Assembly (NCBI RefSeq): GCF_014230465.1
Contig: NZ_JAAXCY010000013.1
Span: 1 to 64,000, forward strand
Reading direction: 5' to 3'
Length of the DNA: 64,000 nt
From: Pseudomonas cremoris
GTDB lineage: Bacteria; Pseudomonadota; Gammaproteobacteria; Pseudomonadales; Pseudomonadaceae
The translations under genes were made by a program, and so were the position numbers. This document shows positions 36,849-45,595 of this stretch, piece after piece. Under the pieces are notes generated by a model that worked only from the letters and a program-made list of their open reading frames with translations, searched no databases and was not told the origin of the DNA. The stretch's first letter is position 1; the number at the start of each line of letters is the position of its first letter.

Positions 36849-37414
36849 CAGCTGGCCACCGCTTTCGCAGGGATAAAGCTCAAGGCCAGGGAACTGGGGA
36901 TGCAGACCAGCAGCACCATCCACAGCGGCAGCACCAGCACGGCCATCAACACAAAGGTGAGCAGGAAGGCACTGTAATTGGCGACGGTCCTGGGCATCGC
37001 CTTGAGCAGCCGCAAGGTCGTGCCGAGCATCAACCCCGTGGCAATCGGCATCACCGCGCCGAAGATTTGCTGCACCACGTCATGGCTCCACCATTTTGCG
37101 TAGGCGAAACCGGCGAACACGGTGATCAGCGAGGGGAACAGGTACAGCCCGCACACGGTCACAACCGCACCCGGCAAACCATGCAGGCGCCGGCCGTAGA
37201 TGATGCCGACGTTGGCGATGTTCGGGCCTGGGAAAAATTGGCCGGTGGTGAGCAGTTCGTTGAAACCCTGCTCGCTGACCCACTGCCGGCGGTCAACCAT
37301 CATCTGGCGCGCCCAGGGCATCACACCGCCGAAACCGAACAGGCCGACCATGGCGAAGTTGTAAAACAACTGCCATAGGCTGGGGTGGGGCGAGGTGGGT
37401 TCAAGCTCGGGCAT
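36848..37414 (-). CDS. Chromate transporter family protein, first half-size subunit
   Basis: This 188-residue half-size CHR protein has the family segments FAMVGLFGFGGVMPWARQMMV and GQFFPGPNIANVGIIYG, then several hydrophobic helices. ATG 37414 begins MPELEPTSPHPS; the open frame extends upstream through sequence that looks non-coding. It is translationally coupled to the second subunit. An anion export role such as chromate is known for the family; alternatives cannot be excluded. Confidence 0.85.
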   Translation of the reverse strand: MPELEPTSPHPSLWQLFYNFAMVGLFGFGGVMPWARQMMVDRRQWVSEQGFNELLTTGQFFPGPNIANVGIIYGRRLHGLPGAVVTVCGLYLFPSLITVFAGFAYAKWWSHDVVQQIFGAVMPIATGLMLGTTLRLLKAMPRTVANYSAFLLTFVLMAVLVLPLWMVLLVCIPSSLALSFIPAKAVAS

Positions 37415-37569
37415 GGGGGGCGTTCCGGGGCGACGGCGGTTGGGGCAATCATCGTTTGCCGATAACCTTTGGGCAAATGAAGAAAAGCCGGTTACCTGCT
37501 CAGGCGCCACAGGCGTCAGAATGCAGGTGGCCAAACCATGTGGTAACGGTTATTCGAGGTGAGTGACAC

Positions 37570-38187
37570 ATGTATCACGGGGAACGATTCAACGCCTGGA
37601 GCCATTTGCTCGGGGCGGTCGCGGCCTTTGCGGGCGCGGTGTGGATGTTGGTGGTGGCGAGCCTGGATGGAAGCCCCTGGAAGATCGTCAGCGTTGCGAT
37701 TTATGGCTTCACGCTGCTGGTGCTGTACAGCGCGTCCACCGTGTACCACAGCGTGCGTGGCCGGCGAAAAGAGATCATGCAGAAGGTCGATCACTTTTCG
37801 ATCTACCTGTTGATTGCCGGCAGCTACACGCCGTTTTGCCTGGTGACTCTGCGGGGGCCGTGGGGCTGGACGCTGTTCGGGATTGTGTGGGGGCTGGCGG
37901 TGATCGGCATATTGCAGGAGATCAAGCCGCGCTCCGAGGCGCGGGTCCTGTCCATCGTGATCTACGCGGTGATGGGCTGGATCGTGCTAGTGGCGGTCAA
38001 GCCGTTGATTGCTGCACTCGGCACGGCGGGGTTCACCTGGTTGGCGGCGGGTGGTGTGTTGTACACCGTGGGCATCATCTTTTTTGCCCTGGAGGATCGC
38101 CTGCGACATTCCCATGGGATCTGGCATTTGTTTGTGATCGGCGGGAGCCTGCTGCACTTTGTGGCGATCATGCATTACGTGCTGTAG
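37570..38187 (+). CDS. Hemolysin III family membrane protein (TrhA/YqfA-like)
   Basis: This 205-residue protein has seven hydrophobic helices and the family's conserved histidines and serines: SHLLGAVAAFAG near the start, STVYHSVRGR, KVDHFSIYLLIAGSYTPF and a late HLFVIGGSLLHF, thought to bind zinc. The family (PAQR-like) includes E. coli TrhA, linked to membrane energetics; haemolysis is doubtful. It is divergent from the chromate pair. Its stop lies inside a perfect palindrome shared with the convergent LysR gene. Confidence 0.88.
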   Translation: MYHGERFNAWSHLLGAVAAFAGAVWMLVVASLDGSPWKIVSVAIYGFTLLVLYSASTVYHSVRGRRKEIMQKVDHFSIYLLIAGSYTPFCLVTLRGPWGWTLFGIVWGLAVIGILQEIKPRSEARVLSIVIYAVMGWIVLVAVKPLIAALGTAGFTWLAAGGVLYTVGIIFFALEDRLRHSHGIWHLFVIGGSLLHFVAIMHYVL

Positions 38188-38210
38188 GAGCGAGCAAGCT
38201 CGCTCCTACA
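38183..38210. terminator. Perfect palindrome across two convergent stop codons
   Basis: A 13-base perfect stem (TGTAGGAGCGAGC and its complement) with a two-base loop spans 38183-38210. It contains the stop of the hemolysin III gene (38185-38187) and that of the convergent LysR gene (38206-38208). It resembles a compact REP-type palindrome and may end both transcripts, though neither side has a T run. Confidence 0.55.
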
Positions 38211-39111
38211 GGAGGTTGGCCAACTGCTCTTGAGCCCAGCGGCCTGAAATGCTCAGTAAATGGGCCAACATATGCGGCGGCGGCTCGTCGGCGCGAGTCA
38301 GCGCGTACAACGTGATCGGCAGCGGTGGCGTGAGCGTGCGGATACAGGTGGTGGCCGTCGAGGCACCCAGCGCGGTGAAGGGGTCGATCACCGTAAGGCC
38401 TGCGCCAGATTCCACCATGGCACGGGCCAAAGAATAGGTTTGCACGGAGATCGTCACCCGAGGCGGTGGGTCGACGTTTTCCAGGTAGCTGTCGAGTTTG
38501 GCCGCTAAAGGGTCGGCGCTGGAAAGGCCAATCAGCGGCGCGCCAGCGAGGTCGGCCAAGGCCAGTGGTTTGCTTAAATCAGACTCGGCCCAATAACCCT
38601 TGGATGCCAACGCCACCAACACACCGTTGGCCAACACCTGCGTGGTCAGCCCCGGATGGCCGGAGAAGTTGAGCGTCAGCGCCAGATCGATTTCGCGCAT
38701 CAACAGCTTCTGTACCAACTCGCGGCTATGGTCGCTGGACAGCTCGCAGGCCATGGCCGGGTAGTCGCGTTTCCATTCCAGTATCGCCGGTGGTAGCAGC
38801 GACAGGGCCAACGCCGGAATCGCACCAATGCGTACACTTTGGCCAGGCTCACGGCGCAAGCTCTTGGCCAGGCGCCTTACGCCTTGCAGGCTTTCGGTGA
38901 CTTTCTCGACTTCGCCTTCCAGCGCCAGGGCTTCCGGCGTGGGCTGCAATTTGCCGCGCACGCGCAGAAACAGCGGGAAACCCAGTTGCAACTCCGCGTG
39001 CTGCAACACCTTGGTCACCGCCGGTTGCGACACGTGCAGCAACTGCGCGGCTGCGCTGACCGAGCCGGTCTGGCGGATGGCCTGGAAGATTTCGATATGA
39101 CGCAGGCGCAT
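38206..39111 (-). CDS. LysR-family transcriptional regulator next to a D-amino-acid oxidoreductase
   Basis: This 301-residue LysR protein has the helix-turn-helix at the N-terminus (QAIRQTGSVSAAAQLLHVSQ, then PAVTKVLQHAE) and an effector domain from about residue 90. I start at ATG 39111; an upstream in-frame start would add 15 unconserved residues. It is divergent from the oxidoreductase-RidA-binding protein genes, with 108 bases between starts, the usual layout for a LysR gene and its target. The effector is unknown, perhaps an amino acid. Confidence 0.88.
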   Translation of the reverse strand: MRLRHIEIFQAIRQTGSVSAAAQLLHVSQPAVTKVLQHAELQLGFPLFLRVRGKLQPTPEALALEGEVEKVTESLQGVRRLAKSLRREPGQSVRIGAIPALALSLLPPAILEWKRDYPAMACELSSDHSRELVQKLLMREIDLALTLNFSGHPGLTTQVLANGVLVALASKGYWAESDLSKPLALADLAGAPLIGLSSADPLAAKLDSYLENVDPPPRVTISVQTYSLARAMVESGAGLTVIDPFTALGASTATTCIRTLTPPLPITLYALTRADEPPPHMLAHLLSISGRWAQEQLANLL

Positions 39112-39135
39112 GGCAAGTCCATAACCTTTGTTTAT

Positions 39136-39175
39136 AGGTGACCCATCTTTATTCATTGTCGGTGGCCTGTCACCT
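39136..39175. promoter_or_regulatory. Interrupted inverted repeat in the LysR/oxidoreductase intergenic space
   Basis: AGGTGAC (39136-39142) and GTCACCT (39169-39175) form a seven-base inverted repeat separated by 26 bases, in the shared promoter region. It could be an operator half-site pair for the LysR protein. The evidence is pattern only. Confidence 0.3.
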
Positions 39176-39219
39176 GCCCCTAGGCTTGAAGCCTGTTAAT
39201 TCATTGACTGGGGGCTGGG

Positions 39220-40452
39220 ATGGCCAAGCAGGTTTGCATCATTGGCGGTGGGGTCATCGGCTTGGCCAGTGCGTATGCGTTGGTGCGGGCGGGCCATGAA
39301 GTGACGCTGATCGACGCCCGCGACACCTTGGGCAGCGAAACCAGTTTCGCCAATGGCGGGCAGTTGTCCTACCGCTATGTTGCGCCGCTGGCGGATGCCG
39401 GTGTGCCGCTGCAAGCCATCGGATGGCTGCTGCGCGGCGACTCGCCGCTCAAGCTGCGCCCGCGCCTGGACCCTCAGCAATGGCGTTGGATGGCGTCGTT
39501 TCTCGGCGCTTGCCGTGGCTCGGTCAACACACGCAATGCCGCCCATTTGCTGCGCCTGGCGTCGCTGAGCCAGTCCACGTTGCAGCGGTGGCGTGAAGAC
39601 GATCACCTGGACGGTTTCGACTGGCGGCGCAACGGCAAGCTGGTGACTTTCCGCAGCGCCCAGTCGTTTGAACATGCCCGCAGCAAGGTCACCGATATCC
39701 TGCAGCAACAGGTGTTGTCGGCCGACGATTGCGCGCGTCTGGAACCGGCGCTCACCGGCGGTGGCTTTGTGGGGGGGATCTATACGCCGAATGAAGAAGT
39801 GGCCGATTGTCATGCCTTCTGTCAGCGCATGGCGGCGCGGCTTGAAGCGTCGGGACACTGTCGCTTTTTGCTGGGACGCAAAGTCACGGGGCTTCGTCAT
39901 GCCGACGGTGCGGTACAGGCCATTGAGCTGGGTGACGAGGTGATGCCTGTGGAAAACCTGGTGCTGGCAGCTGGGTACCGTAGCACCGAGCTGGGCGTTT
40001 CGTTGCCGCTGTATCCGCTTAAGGGGTACAGCCTCAGCGTGCCGATTGGCGCGCAGCACCAGGCGCCGAACGTAAGTATCACCGACTATGACCGCAAGAT
40101 CGTCTACGCCCGTATCGGTGAGCAACTAAGGGTGGCCGCCATGGTGGATATCGTCGGCTTTGACGCCAGTCTCGAACCTAAACGACTGGCCCTGATGAAA
40201 CGCCAGGCGTTGGAGACATTCCCTATGGCGGGCGACTACGCCCATGCGGTGGAATGGGCCGGCATGCGCCCGGCCACCCCGACCGGCGTGCCGCTGATCG
40301 GCGCCAGCGTCTATCGCAACCTGTGGCTGAACCTGGGTCACGGCGCCCTCGGTTTTACCCTGGCGTGCGGCAGCGGCCAATTGCTCGCGGAGTTGATCGA
40401 TCAACACGCCCCTTCCATTGATATGCAGGGCCTGACGCCCCGCGCCGCTTGA
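39220..40452 (+). CDS. FAD-dependent oxidoreductase, D-amino acid dehydrogenase-like
   Basis: This 410-residue DAO-family flavoprotein has the dinucleotide-binding motif CIIGGGVIGLASAYAL at about residues 6-21 and the second FAD segment ending ETSFANGGQLSYRY, close to DadA. The C-terminal part has GMRPATPTGVPLIG and NLGHGALGFTLACGSGQLLA. The likely reaction is oxidation of a D-amino acid to an imine and then a keto acid with electrons to the respiratory chain. ridA follows after 10 bases, which fits imine handling. It is not assumed to be the main DadA of the cell. Confidence 0.88.
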   Translation: MAKQVCIIGGGVIGLASAYALVRAGHEVTLIDARDTLGSETSFANGGQLSYRYVAPLADAGVPLQAIGWLLRGDSPLKLRPRLDPQQWRWMASFLGACRGSVNTRNAAHLLRLASLSQSTLQRWREDDHLDGFDWRRNGKLVTFRSAQSFEHARSKVTDILQQQVLSADDCARLEPALTGGGFVGGIYTPNEEVADCHAFCQRMAARLEASGHCRFLLGRKVTGLRHADGAVQAIELGDEVMPVENLVLAAGYRSTELGVSLPLYPLKGYSLSVPIGAQHQAPNVSITDYDRKIVYARIGEQLRVAAMVDIVGFDASLEPKRLALMKRQALETFPMAGDYAHAVEWAGMRPATPTGVPLIGASVYRNLWLNLGHGALGFTLACGSGQLLAELIDQHAPSIDMQGLTPRAA

Positions 40453-40462
40453 GGATGCATTG

Positions 40463-40813
40463 ATGACCATCACCCGAATCAGCAGCAACGACCGGCTTTC
40501 TGGCGCCGTGACCTTTAAGGATCTGGTGTTCCTGTCGGGCCAGGTACCGGGCGACGGTCAGGACGTGACGACCCAAACCCGGGAAGTTCTGGCCAAGATC
40601 GACGCGCTGCTGGCCCAGGCGGGCAGTGACAAGGACCACCTGCTCAACGCGACGATTTACCTGAAAGACATCGATGATGGCTTTGCGCCGATGAACGAGG
40701 TGTGGTCTGCGTGGCTGTCACCGGGCATGGCGCCCACCCGCACCACCCTGCAAGCGGCACTGGCGCGGCCGAGTGTGCTGGTGGAAATCAGCGTGATCGC
40801 GGTACGTAAATAA
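40463..40813 (+). CDS. RidA-family enamine/imine deaminase
   Basis: This 116-residue YjgF/RidA-family protein has the segment LVFLSGQVPGDGQDVTTQT and the C-terminal part APTRTTLQAALARPSVLVEI, with the arginine that binds the carboxylate of the 2-iminoacid. RidA proteins hydrolyse reactive imines released by amino acid oxidation or dehydration. ATG 40463 is preferred over the adjacent TTG. Its position between the oxidoreductase and a binding protein suggests it acts on the oxidoreductase product. Confidence 0.9.
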   Translation: MTITRISSNDRLSGAVTFKDLVFLSGQVPGDGQDVTTQTREVLAKIDALLAQAGSDKDHLLNATIYLKDIDDGFAPMNEVWSAWLSPGMAPTRTTLQAALARPSVLVEISVIAVRK

Positions 40814-40837
40814 CTGCAAGACCAACGGAGAATAACA

Positions 40838-41740
40838 ATGAAAAAGATCCTGTTGACCGGCTGCACCCTGGGGCTTTTGCTGGGGGCGCACGCGCATGCA
40901 AACGAAGCTCCACTGACGGGGGCGTTAGGCAAGATCGCCAGCGCCAAGTCCATCACCTTGGGCTATCGCGATGCGTCGGTGCCGTTTTCCTATGTGGGGG
41001 ATCACAGTGGCAAGCCCATGGGCTACTCGGTGGAGCTGGCGAACAAGATCGTCGAGCGCATCCAGCAGAAAACCGGCGTGGCCAACCTCAACGTGAAATA
41101 CAACCTGGTGACCTCCCAAACGCGCATTCCGCTGGTGCAGAACGGCACCGTCGACCTGGAGTGCGGCTCCACCGGGGTGACGGCTGAGCGGCAGAAACAG
41201 GTGGCGTTTTCCTACGGGTTTATCTACGTGAAGGGCCAACTGCTGACGGCGAAGGACAGCGGTATCAACGGTTTTGCCGACCTTGCCGGCAAGAATGTGG
41301 TGACCACCGCTGGCACCACCAATGAGCGCTTCCTGAAAAGCTACAACGCCGAGCACAAAGCCAATATGTTCGTGATCAGCGCCAAGGATCATGGCGAGGC
41401 GTTCAAGATGCTCGAAACCGGTCGCGCGGCTGCGTTCTACATGGATGATGCGCTGCTCTACGGCGAGCGCGCCAAGGCCAAGGACCCGCACAACTGGGTG
41501 GTCGTCGGCCAAGAACAGTCGCGGGAAATCTACAGCTGCATGCTGCGCAAGGACGACCCGCAGTTTCTGGCGGTGGTCAACGAGACGCTCGGCGACCTGT
41601 ACCGCTCGGGGGAGATCAACGGGATTTACCAGCGTTGGTTCGAACAGCCGATTCCGCCCAAGGGCTTGAACCTGGAGTTCCCGATGACCAGCGAGCTGAA
41701 GGCGATTATCGCCAAGCCGGTGAGTGATCCGGTGGAGTAG
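40838..41740 (+). CDS. Amino acid ABC transporter periplasmic binding protein
   Basis: This 300-residue protein has a signal peptide at about residues 1-21 (ending AHAHA) and a type 3 solute-binding fold of the glutamate/aspartate family, with SITLGYRDASVPFSYVG, DLECGSTGVTAERQKQVAFS and a GRAAAFYMDDALL segment. GGAG precedes its ATG. No permease or ATPase gene follows, so it must use another transporter's membrane parts or act alone. With the two preceding genes it probably serves uptake and oxidation of an amino acid. Confidence 0.88.
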   Translation: MKKILLTGCTLGLLLGAHAHANEAPLTGALGKIASAKSITLGYRDASVPFSYVGDHSGKPMGYSVELANKIVERIQQKTGVANLNVKYNLVTSQTRIPLVQNGTVDLECGSTGVTAERQKQVAFSYGFIYVKGQLLTAKDSGINGFADLAGKNVVTTAGTTNERFLKSYNAEHKANMFVISAKDHGEAFKMLETGRAAAFYMDDALLYGERAKAKDPHNWVVVGQEQSREIYSCMLRKDDPQFLAVVNETLGDLYRSGEINGIYQRWFEQPIPPKGLNLEFPMTSELKAIIAKPVSDPVE

Positions 41741-41759
41741 TTGCCTGGTAACCCAATCC

Positions 41760-41853
41760 AAATGTGGGAGCGGGCTTGCTCGCGAATGCGGTGTGTCAGT
41801 CACAGATAAGCTGACTGATCCGACGCTTTCGCGAGCAAGCCCGCTCCCACATT
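41760..41853. repeat. REPIN palindrome before rsmE
   Basis: A doublet with GTGGGAGCGGGCTTGCTCGC arms lies between the binding protein gene and the convergent rsmE. The right arm differs slightly (GACGCTTTCGCGAG instead of GCATTCGCGAG), breaking a few pairs near the loop. Confidence 0.88.
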
Positions 41854-41880
41854 TTTGATTGGGTTTGCAAAGGGAGAGGG

Positions 41881-42600
41881 TTAGAAATCGCCCCACAATT
41901 GTTGCGCGACCGCCAGCGCTACCACCGGCGCGGTTTCGGTGCGAAGCACGCGCGGGCCGAGACGCGCGGCGTGGTAACCGGCCGCTTGGGCAGCCCCTAC
42001 TTCACCGTCGGTCAACCCACCTTCAGGCCCGATCAAAAACGCCAGGCTGGCAGGCTTGGCATGGCTGACCATCGGCTCCGCCACCGGGTGCAGCACCAAC
42101 TTCAGATCCGCCTCGGCCTGTTTCAACCAGTCCGCCAGCAACAGCGGTGGGTGAATCACCGGCACCGTCGAACGCCCACACTGCTCGCAGGCGCTGATCG
42201 CCACCTGGCGCCAGTGCAGCAGGCGCTTGTCGGCGCGTTCATCCTTGAGGCGGACTTCGCAGCGGTCGCTGAAAATCGGCGTGACCGCATTGACGCCCAG
42301 CTCGGTTGCCTTCTGGATCGCCCAATCCATCCGCTCGCCCCGGGACAGGCCCTGGCCGAGGTGAATGTGCAGCGGTGATTCGGCCTGGCCGTTGAAGGTT
42401 TCCGTGAGTTGCACGGTGACGCGCTTCTTGCCGACTTCCAGCAGGCTGCCCAGGAATTCCTGGCCGGAGCCGTCGAACAATTGCACGGCATCGCCTTCGC
42501 CCATGCGCAGTACGCGGCTGATGTAATGCGCCTGGGCCTCGGGCAATTCGTGGTCGCCGAGGCTCAGCGGGGTGTCGGTGAAAAAGCGGGACAGTCTCAT
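41881..42600 (-). CDS. rsmE: 16S rRNA (uracil-1498-N3)-methyltransferase RsmE
   Basis: RsmE methylates uridine 1498 of 16S rRNA with SAM. The 239-residue protein has an N-terminal RNA-binding part (HYISRVLRMGEGDAVQLFDG) and a C-terminal SPOUT domain with FLIGPEGGLTDGEVGAA and LGPRVLRTETAPVVAL forming the knotted cofactor site. Length is normal. It lies downstream of bioA on the same strand with a 90-base gap. Confidence 0.95.
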   Translation of the reverse strand: MRLSRFFTDTPLSLGDHELPEAQAHYISRVLRMGEGDAVQLFDGSGQEFLGSLLEVGKKRVTVQLTETFNGQAESPLHIHLGQGLSRGERMDWAIQKATELGVNAVTPIFSDRCEVRLKDERADKRLLHWRQVAISACEQCGRSTVPVIHPPLLLADWLKQAEADLKLVLHPVAEPMVSHAKPASLAFLIGPEGGLTDGEVGAAQAAGYHAARLGPRVLRTETAPVVALAVAQQLWGDF

Positions 42601-42627
42601 TTCTGTTCTCTGGAAAAATACAAAACC

Positions 42628-42653
42628 TGTGGGAGCCGGGCTTGCTGGGGATG
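42628..42653. repeat. Degenerate single REP remnant between rsmE and bioA
   Basis: TGTGGGAGCCGGGCTTGCTG resembles the left REP arm with one inserted C and no matching right arm. It probably marks a decayed element in the 90-base bioA-rsmE gap. Confidence 0.5.
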
Positions 42654-42690
42654 ACGGTAGCCCGGCAGCCGATCAGTTGAGTGAACTCAA

Positions 42691-44097
42691 TCAGCCCGGG
42701 TCACGGAAACCCGGGTGGAAGTCCTTCGGCACCGCAACGCTGACGCTGCTGTTGGTGGCGATATCGATGCCTTCGCTGGCAACTTCTGCCAGGAAGTCGA
42801 TCTGCTCCGGGGTAATCACATAAGGCGGCAGGAAATACACCACGCTGCCCAAAGGCCGCAACAGCGCGCCGCGTTCCAGCGCGTGTTCAAACACCTTCAA
42901 ACCACGGCGTTCCTGCCAGGGGTAGGCGGTCTTGGTGGCCTTGTCCTGGACCATCTCGATTGCCAGCACCATGCCGGTCTGGCGCACTTCCGAGACGTGA
43001 GGATGATCAACCAGATGCGCGGTGGCGGTGGCCATGCGCTGGGCCAGGGCCTTGTTGTTTTCGATGACGTTATCTTCTTCGAAAATATCCAGGGTCGCCA
43101 ACGCGGCCGCACACGCCAGCGGGTTGCCGGTATAGCTGTGGGAATGCAGGAAGGCACGCAGGGTCGGGTAGTCGTCGTAGAACGCGTCGTACACGTCATC
43201 AGTGGTGACCACCGCCGCCAACGGCAGGTAGCCGCCGGTGAGGGCCTTGGACAGGCACAGGAAGTCCGGGCGAATGCCGGCCTGTTCGCAGGCGAACATG
43301 CTGCCGGTGCGACCGAAGCCAACGGCGATTTCGTCGTGGATCAGGTGCACGCCGTAGCGGTCACAGGCTTCGCGCAGCAGCTTGAGGTACACCGGGTGGT
43401 ACATGCGCATGCCGCCGGCACCCTGGATCAGCGGTTCGATGATCACAGCGGCGACGGTGGCGTGGTGCTCGGCGAGGGTTTGTTCCATCACCTGGGCCAT
43501 CGTGCGCGAGTGGTCTTCCCAGCTCACGCCCTCGGGGCGCAGGTAGCAATCCGGGCTTGGTACTTTAATCGTGTCGAGCAACAGCGCCTTGTAGGTCTCG
43601 GTAAACAGCGGCACGTCGCCCACCGACATCGCGGCGATGGTTTCACCGTGATAGCTATTGGTGAGGGTGACGAAGCGCTTTTTATTCGGCAGCCCACGGT
43701 TGAGCCAGTAGTGAAAGCTCATTTTCAGCGCGACTTCGATGCAGGACGACCCGTTATCGGCGTAGAAGCAGCGTGTCAGGCCTTCTGGCGTCATCTGCAC
43801 CAGACGCTCGGACAGCTCGATTACCGGCTGGTGGCTGAAACCGGCGAGGATCACGTGTTCCAGTTGGTCGACCTGGTCCTTGATGCGCTGGTTGATGCGC
43901 TGGTTGGCGTGGCCGAATACGTTGACCCACCAGGAACTGACGGCGTCGAGGTAGCGTTTGCCTTCGAAGTCTTCCAACCACACGCCTTCACCGCGCTTGA
44001 TCGGGATCAGCGGCAGTTGCTGGTGGTCTTTCATTTGGGTGCAGGGATGCCACAGCACGGCGAGGTCGCGTTGCATCCACTGGTTGTTCAGGCCCAT
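42691..44097 (-). CDS. bioA: Adenosylmethionine-8-amino-7-oxononanoate aminotransferase
   Basis: BioA transfers the amino group of S-adenosylmethionine to KAPA to make DAPA in biotin synthesis. The 468-residue class III aminotransferase has the PLP lysine K284 in LCLSKALTGGYLPL, the VHLIHDEIAVGFGRTGSMFA segment, and DAVSSWWVNVFGH near the N-terminus, which is characteristic of BioA. It is longer than E. coli BioA (429), partly at the C-terminus. The other bio genes are not in this window. A CCCGGGT/ACCCGGG hairpin spans its stop codon. Confidence 0.94.
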   Translation of the reverse strand: MGLNNQWMQRDLAVLWHPCTQMKDHQQLPLIPIKRGEGVWLEDFEGKRYLDAVSSWWVNVFGHANQRINQRIKDQVDQLEHVILAGFSHQPVIELSERLVQMTPEGLTRCFYADNGSSCIEVALKMSFHYWLNRGLPNKKRFVTLTNSYHGETIAAMSVGDVPLFTETYKALLLDTIKVPSPDCYLRPEGVSWEDHSRTMAQVMEQTLAEHHATVAAVIIEPLIQGAGGMRMYHPVYLKLLREACDRYGVHLIHDEIAVGFGRTGSMFACEQAGIRPDFLCLSKALTGGYLPLAAVVTTDDVYDAFYDDYPTLRAFLHSHSYTGNPLACAAALATLDIFEEDNVIENNKALAQRMATATAHLVDHPHVSEVRQTGMVLAIEMVQDKATKTAYPWQERRGLKVFEHALERGALLRPLGSVVYFLPPYVITPEQIDFLAEVASEGIDIATNSSVSVAVPKDFHPGFRDPG

Positions 44098-44347
44098 CTT
44101 TCGTCTCCTCGAAGCAACAATCGCGCAAGCCTATGCAATGGGCGGCGGTGTCACAACCCATTACACGTGAATTGAAGGTAAACGTAGGACGGTCTGTCAC
44201 GTTTCTTCGGGATAGTCCTTAATCCAAGGTTAATTTAGGCTTCATACCCTCAAGATCGCATTTCTTGATATTTCAAAGCGAAATTTTCCGCTTTAAATCG
44301 ATAGGTAACACGCTAGTCTTGGGCGCAGCTCTTACGGGATTAAGTAC

Positions 44348-44899
44348 ATGCAGCTACGTAACTCACCGGCCCGTTATGGCTGGGTCAGCATCGTTTTACA
44401 CTGGGGCGTGGCCCTGGTGGTGTTCGGTTTGTTTGCGTTGGGCCTGTGGATGGTCGGTCTCGATTATTACAGCGCATGGCGCAAAGACGCACCGGACCTG
44501 CACAAGAGCATCGGCATCACGCTGTTCGCCGTCATGCTGGTACGTATCGTCTGGCGCTTGGTCAGCCCGCCACCACCACCGCTGGCGAGCTACAGCCGCA
44601 TGACCCGTATCGGTGCCGCATTTGGCCACGCGTTCCTTTATCTCGGGCTGTTTGCGGTGATGATCGCCGGTTACCTGATTTCCACCGCAGACGGTGTCGG
44701 TATCCCGGTGTTTGGCCTGTTTGAGATTCCTGCCGTGGTTTCCGGGCTACCGGACCAGGCAGACACCGCAGGCGTGGTGCATTTGTACCTTGCCTGGGTG
44801 TTGGTGGTTTTCGCCGGCTTGCACGGCGTGGCTGCATTGAAACACCACTTTATTGATCGTGATGTGACCCTGACGCGAATGCTGGGGCGCAAAGCCTGA
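44348..44899 (+). CDS. Cytochrome b561 family protein
   Basis: This 183-residue membrane protein has four hydrophobic helices with conserved histidines that should bind two b hemes: H18 in [10 protein letters not shown]52 in [12 protein letters not shown]145 in VVHLYLAWV and H159 in [13 protein letters not shown]. It probably passes electrons from the quinone pool to a periplasmic partner. The YceI gene starts 32 bases downstream, a known pairing. The 250-base gap upstream contains AAAGCG/CGCTTT and other AT-rich sequence that may hold promoters for this gene and bioA. Confidence 0.9.
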   Translation: MQLRNSPARYGWVSIVLHWGVALVVFGLFALGLWMVGLDYYSAWRKDAPDLHKSIGITLFAVMLVRIVWRLVSPPPPPLASYSRMTRIGAAFGHAFLYLGLFAVMIAGYLISTADGVGIPVFGLFEIPAVVSGLPDQADTAGVVHLYLAWVLVVFAGLHGVAALKHHFIDRDVTLTRMLGRKA

Positions 44900-44931
44900 T
44901 GTTCAACCTCGACTCACAAGGAATAGAAAGC

Positions 44932-45510
44932 ATGTTGAAAAAGACTCTCGCCGCTCTGGCAATTGGTTCTGCTCTGCTGTCCGCAGGTTCGGCGATGGCT
45001 GCTGACTACAAGATCGACAAAGAAGGCCAGCACGCCTTCATCGATTGGAAAATCAGCCACCTGGGCTACAGCTTCATTCACGGCACGTTCAAGGATTGGG
45101 ATGGCACGTTCAGCTGGGACAAGGCCAAGCCAGAAGCCAGCAAGATCTCTGTCGAAGTGAAAACCGCCAGCCTGTGGTCCAACCACGCTGAACGTGACAA
45201 GCACATCGCCAGCAAAGACTTCCTGGACGTTGGCAAATTTGCCGATGCCAAGTTCGTATCGACCGCAGTCAAGCCTACCGGCGAGAAAACCGCTGACGTG
45301 ACCGGCGACCTGACCTTGCACGGCGTTACCAAGCCTGTGACCTTCAAGGCGACTTTCAACGGTGAAGGCAGTGATCCATGGGGCGGCCAACGTGCTGGCT
45401 TCAACGCCACCACCACACTGAACCTGAACGACTTCGGCATCAAAGGCCCAGGCCCGACTTCCCAGACGGCTGACCTGGACATTTCGCTGGAAGGTGTAAA
45501 ACAGAAGTAA
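44932..45510 (+). CDS. YceI family periplasmic protein
   Basis: This 192-residue protein has a signal peptide at about residues 1-23 (ending SAMA) and a lipocalin-like YceI domain with [36 protein letters not shown] and a late [18 protein letters not shown]. YceI proteins bind polyisoprenoid-type lipids, perhaps quinones, which would fit its partner cytochrome b561. I chose ATG 44932, with GGAATAG upstream, as it starts the signal peptide. A strong terminator follows. Confidence 0.93.
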   Translation: MLKKTLAALAIGSALLSAGSAMAADYKIDKEGQHAFIDWKISHLGYSFIHGTFKDWDGTFSWDKAKPEASKISVEVKTASLWSNHAERDKHIASKDFLDVGKFADAKFVSTAVKPTGEKTADVTGDLTLHGVTKPVTFKATFNGEGSDPWGGQRAGFNATTTLNLNDFGIKGPGPTSQTADLDISLEGVKQK

Positions 45511-45525
45511 CGCTTCATGCCTGAC

Positions 45526-45555
45526 AAAAAGCCCCGACTGGTTCGGGGCTTTTTT
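45526..45555. terminator. Bidirectional intrinsic terminator between yceI and the next gene
   Basis: AAAAAGCCCCGA and TCGGGGCTTTTTT form a GC-rich stem with T runs on both strands and a four-base loop. It ends yceI on the plus strand and can end the convergent envelope cluster on the minus strand. Confidence 0.92.
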
Positions 45556-45595
45556 GTGTCTGGAAAACACCCTGGATTACCGGTGAAAGGGGGCT

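Noticed and set aside
42715..44175. 486-residue open frame opposite bioA
   Set aside because: The bioA frame has the PLP lysine and all family motifs; the plus-strand frame has none.
44275..44294. AAAGCG/CGCTTT inverted repeat upstream of the cytochrome b561 gene as a regulator site
   Set aside because: Six-base arms in an AT-rich region arise easily by chance, and no regulator is linked; mentioned only in the gene entry.
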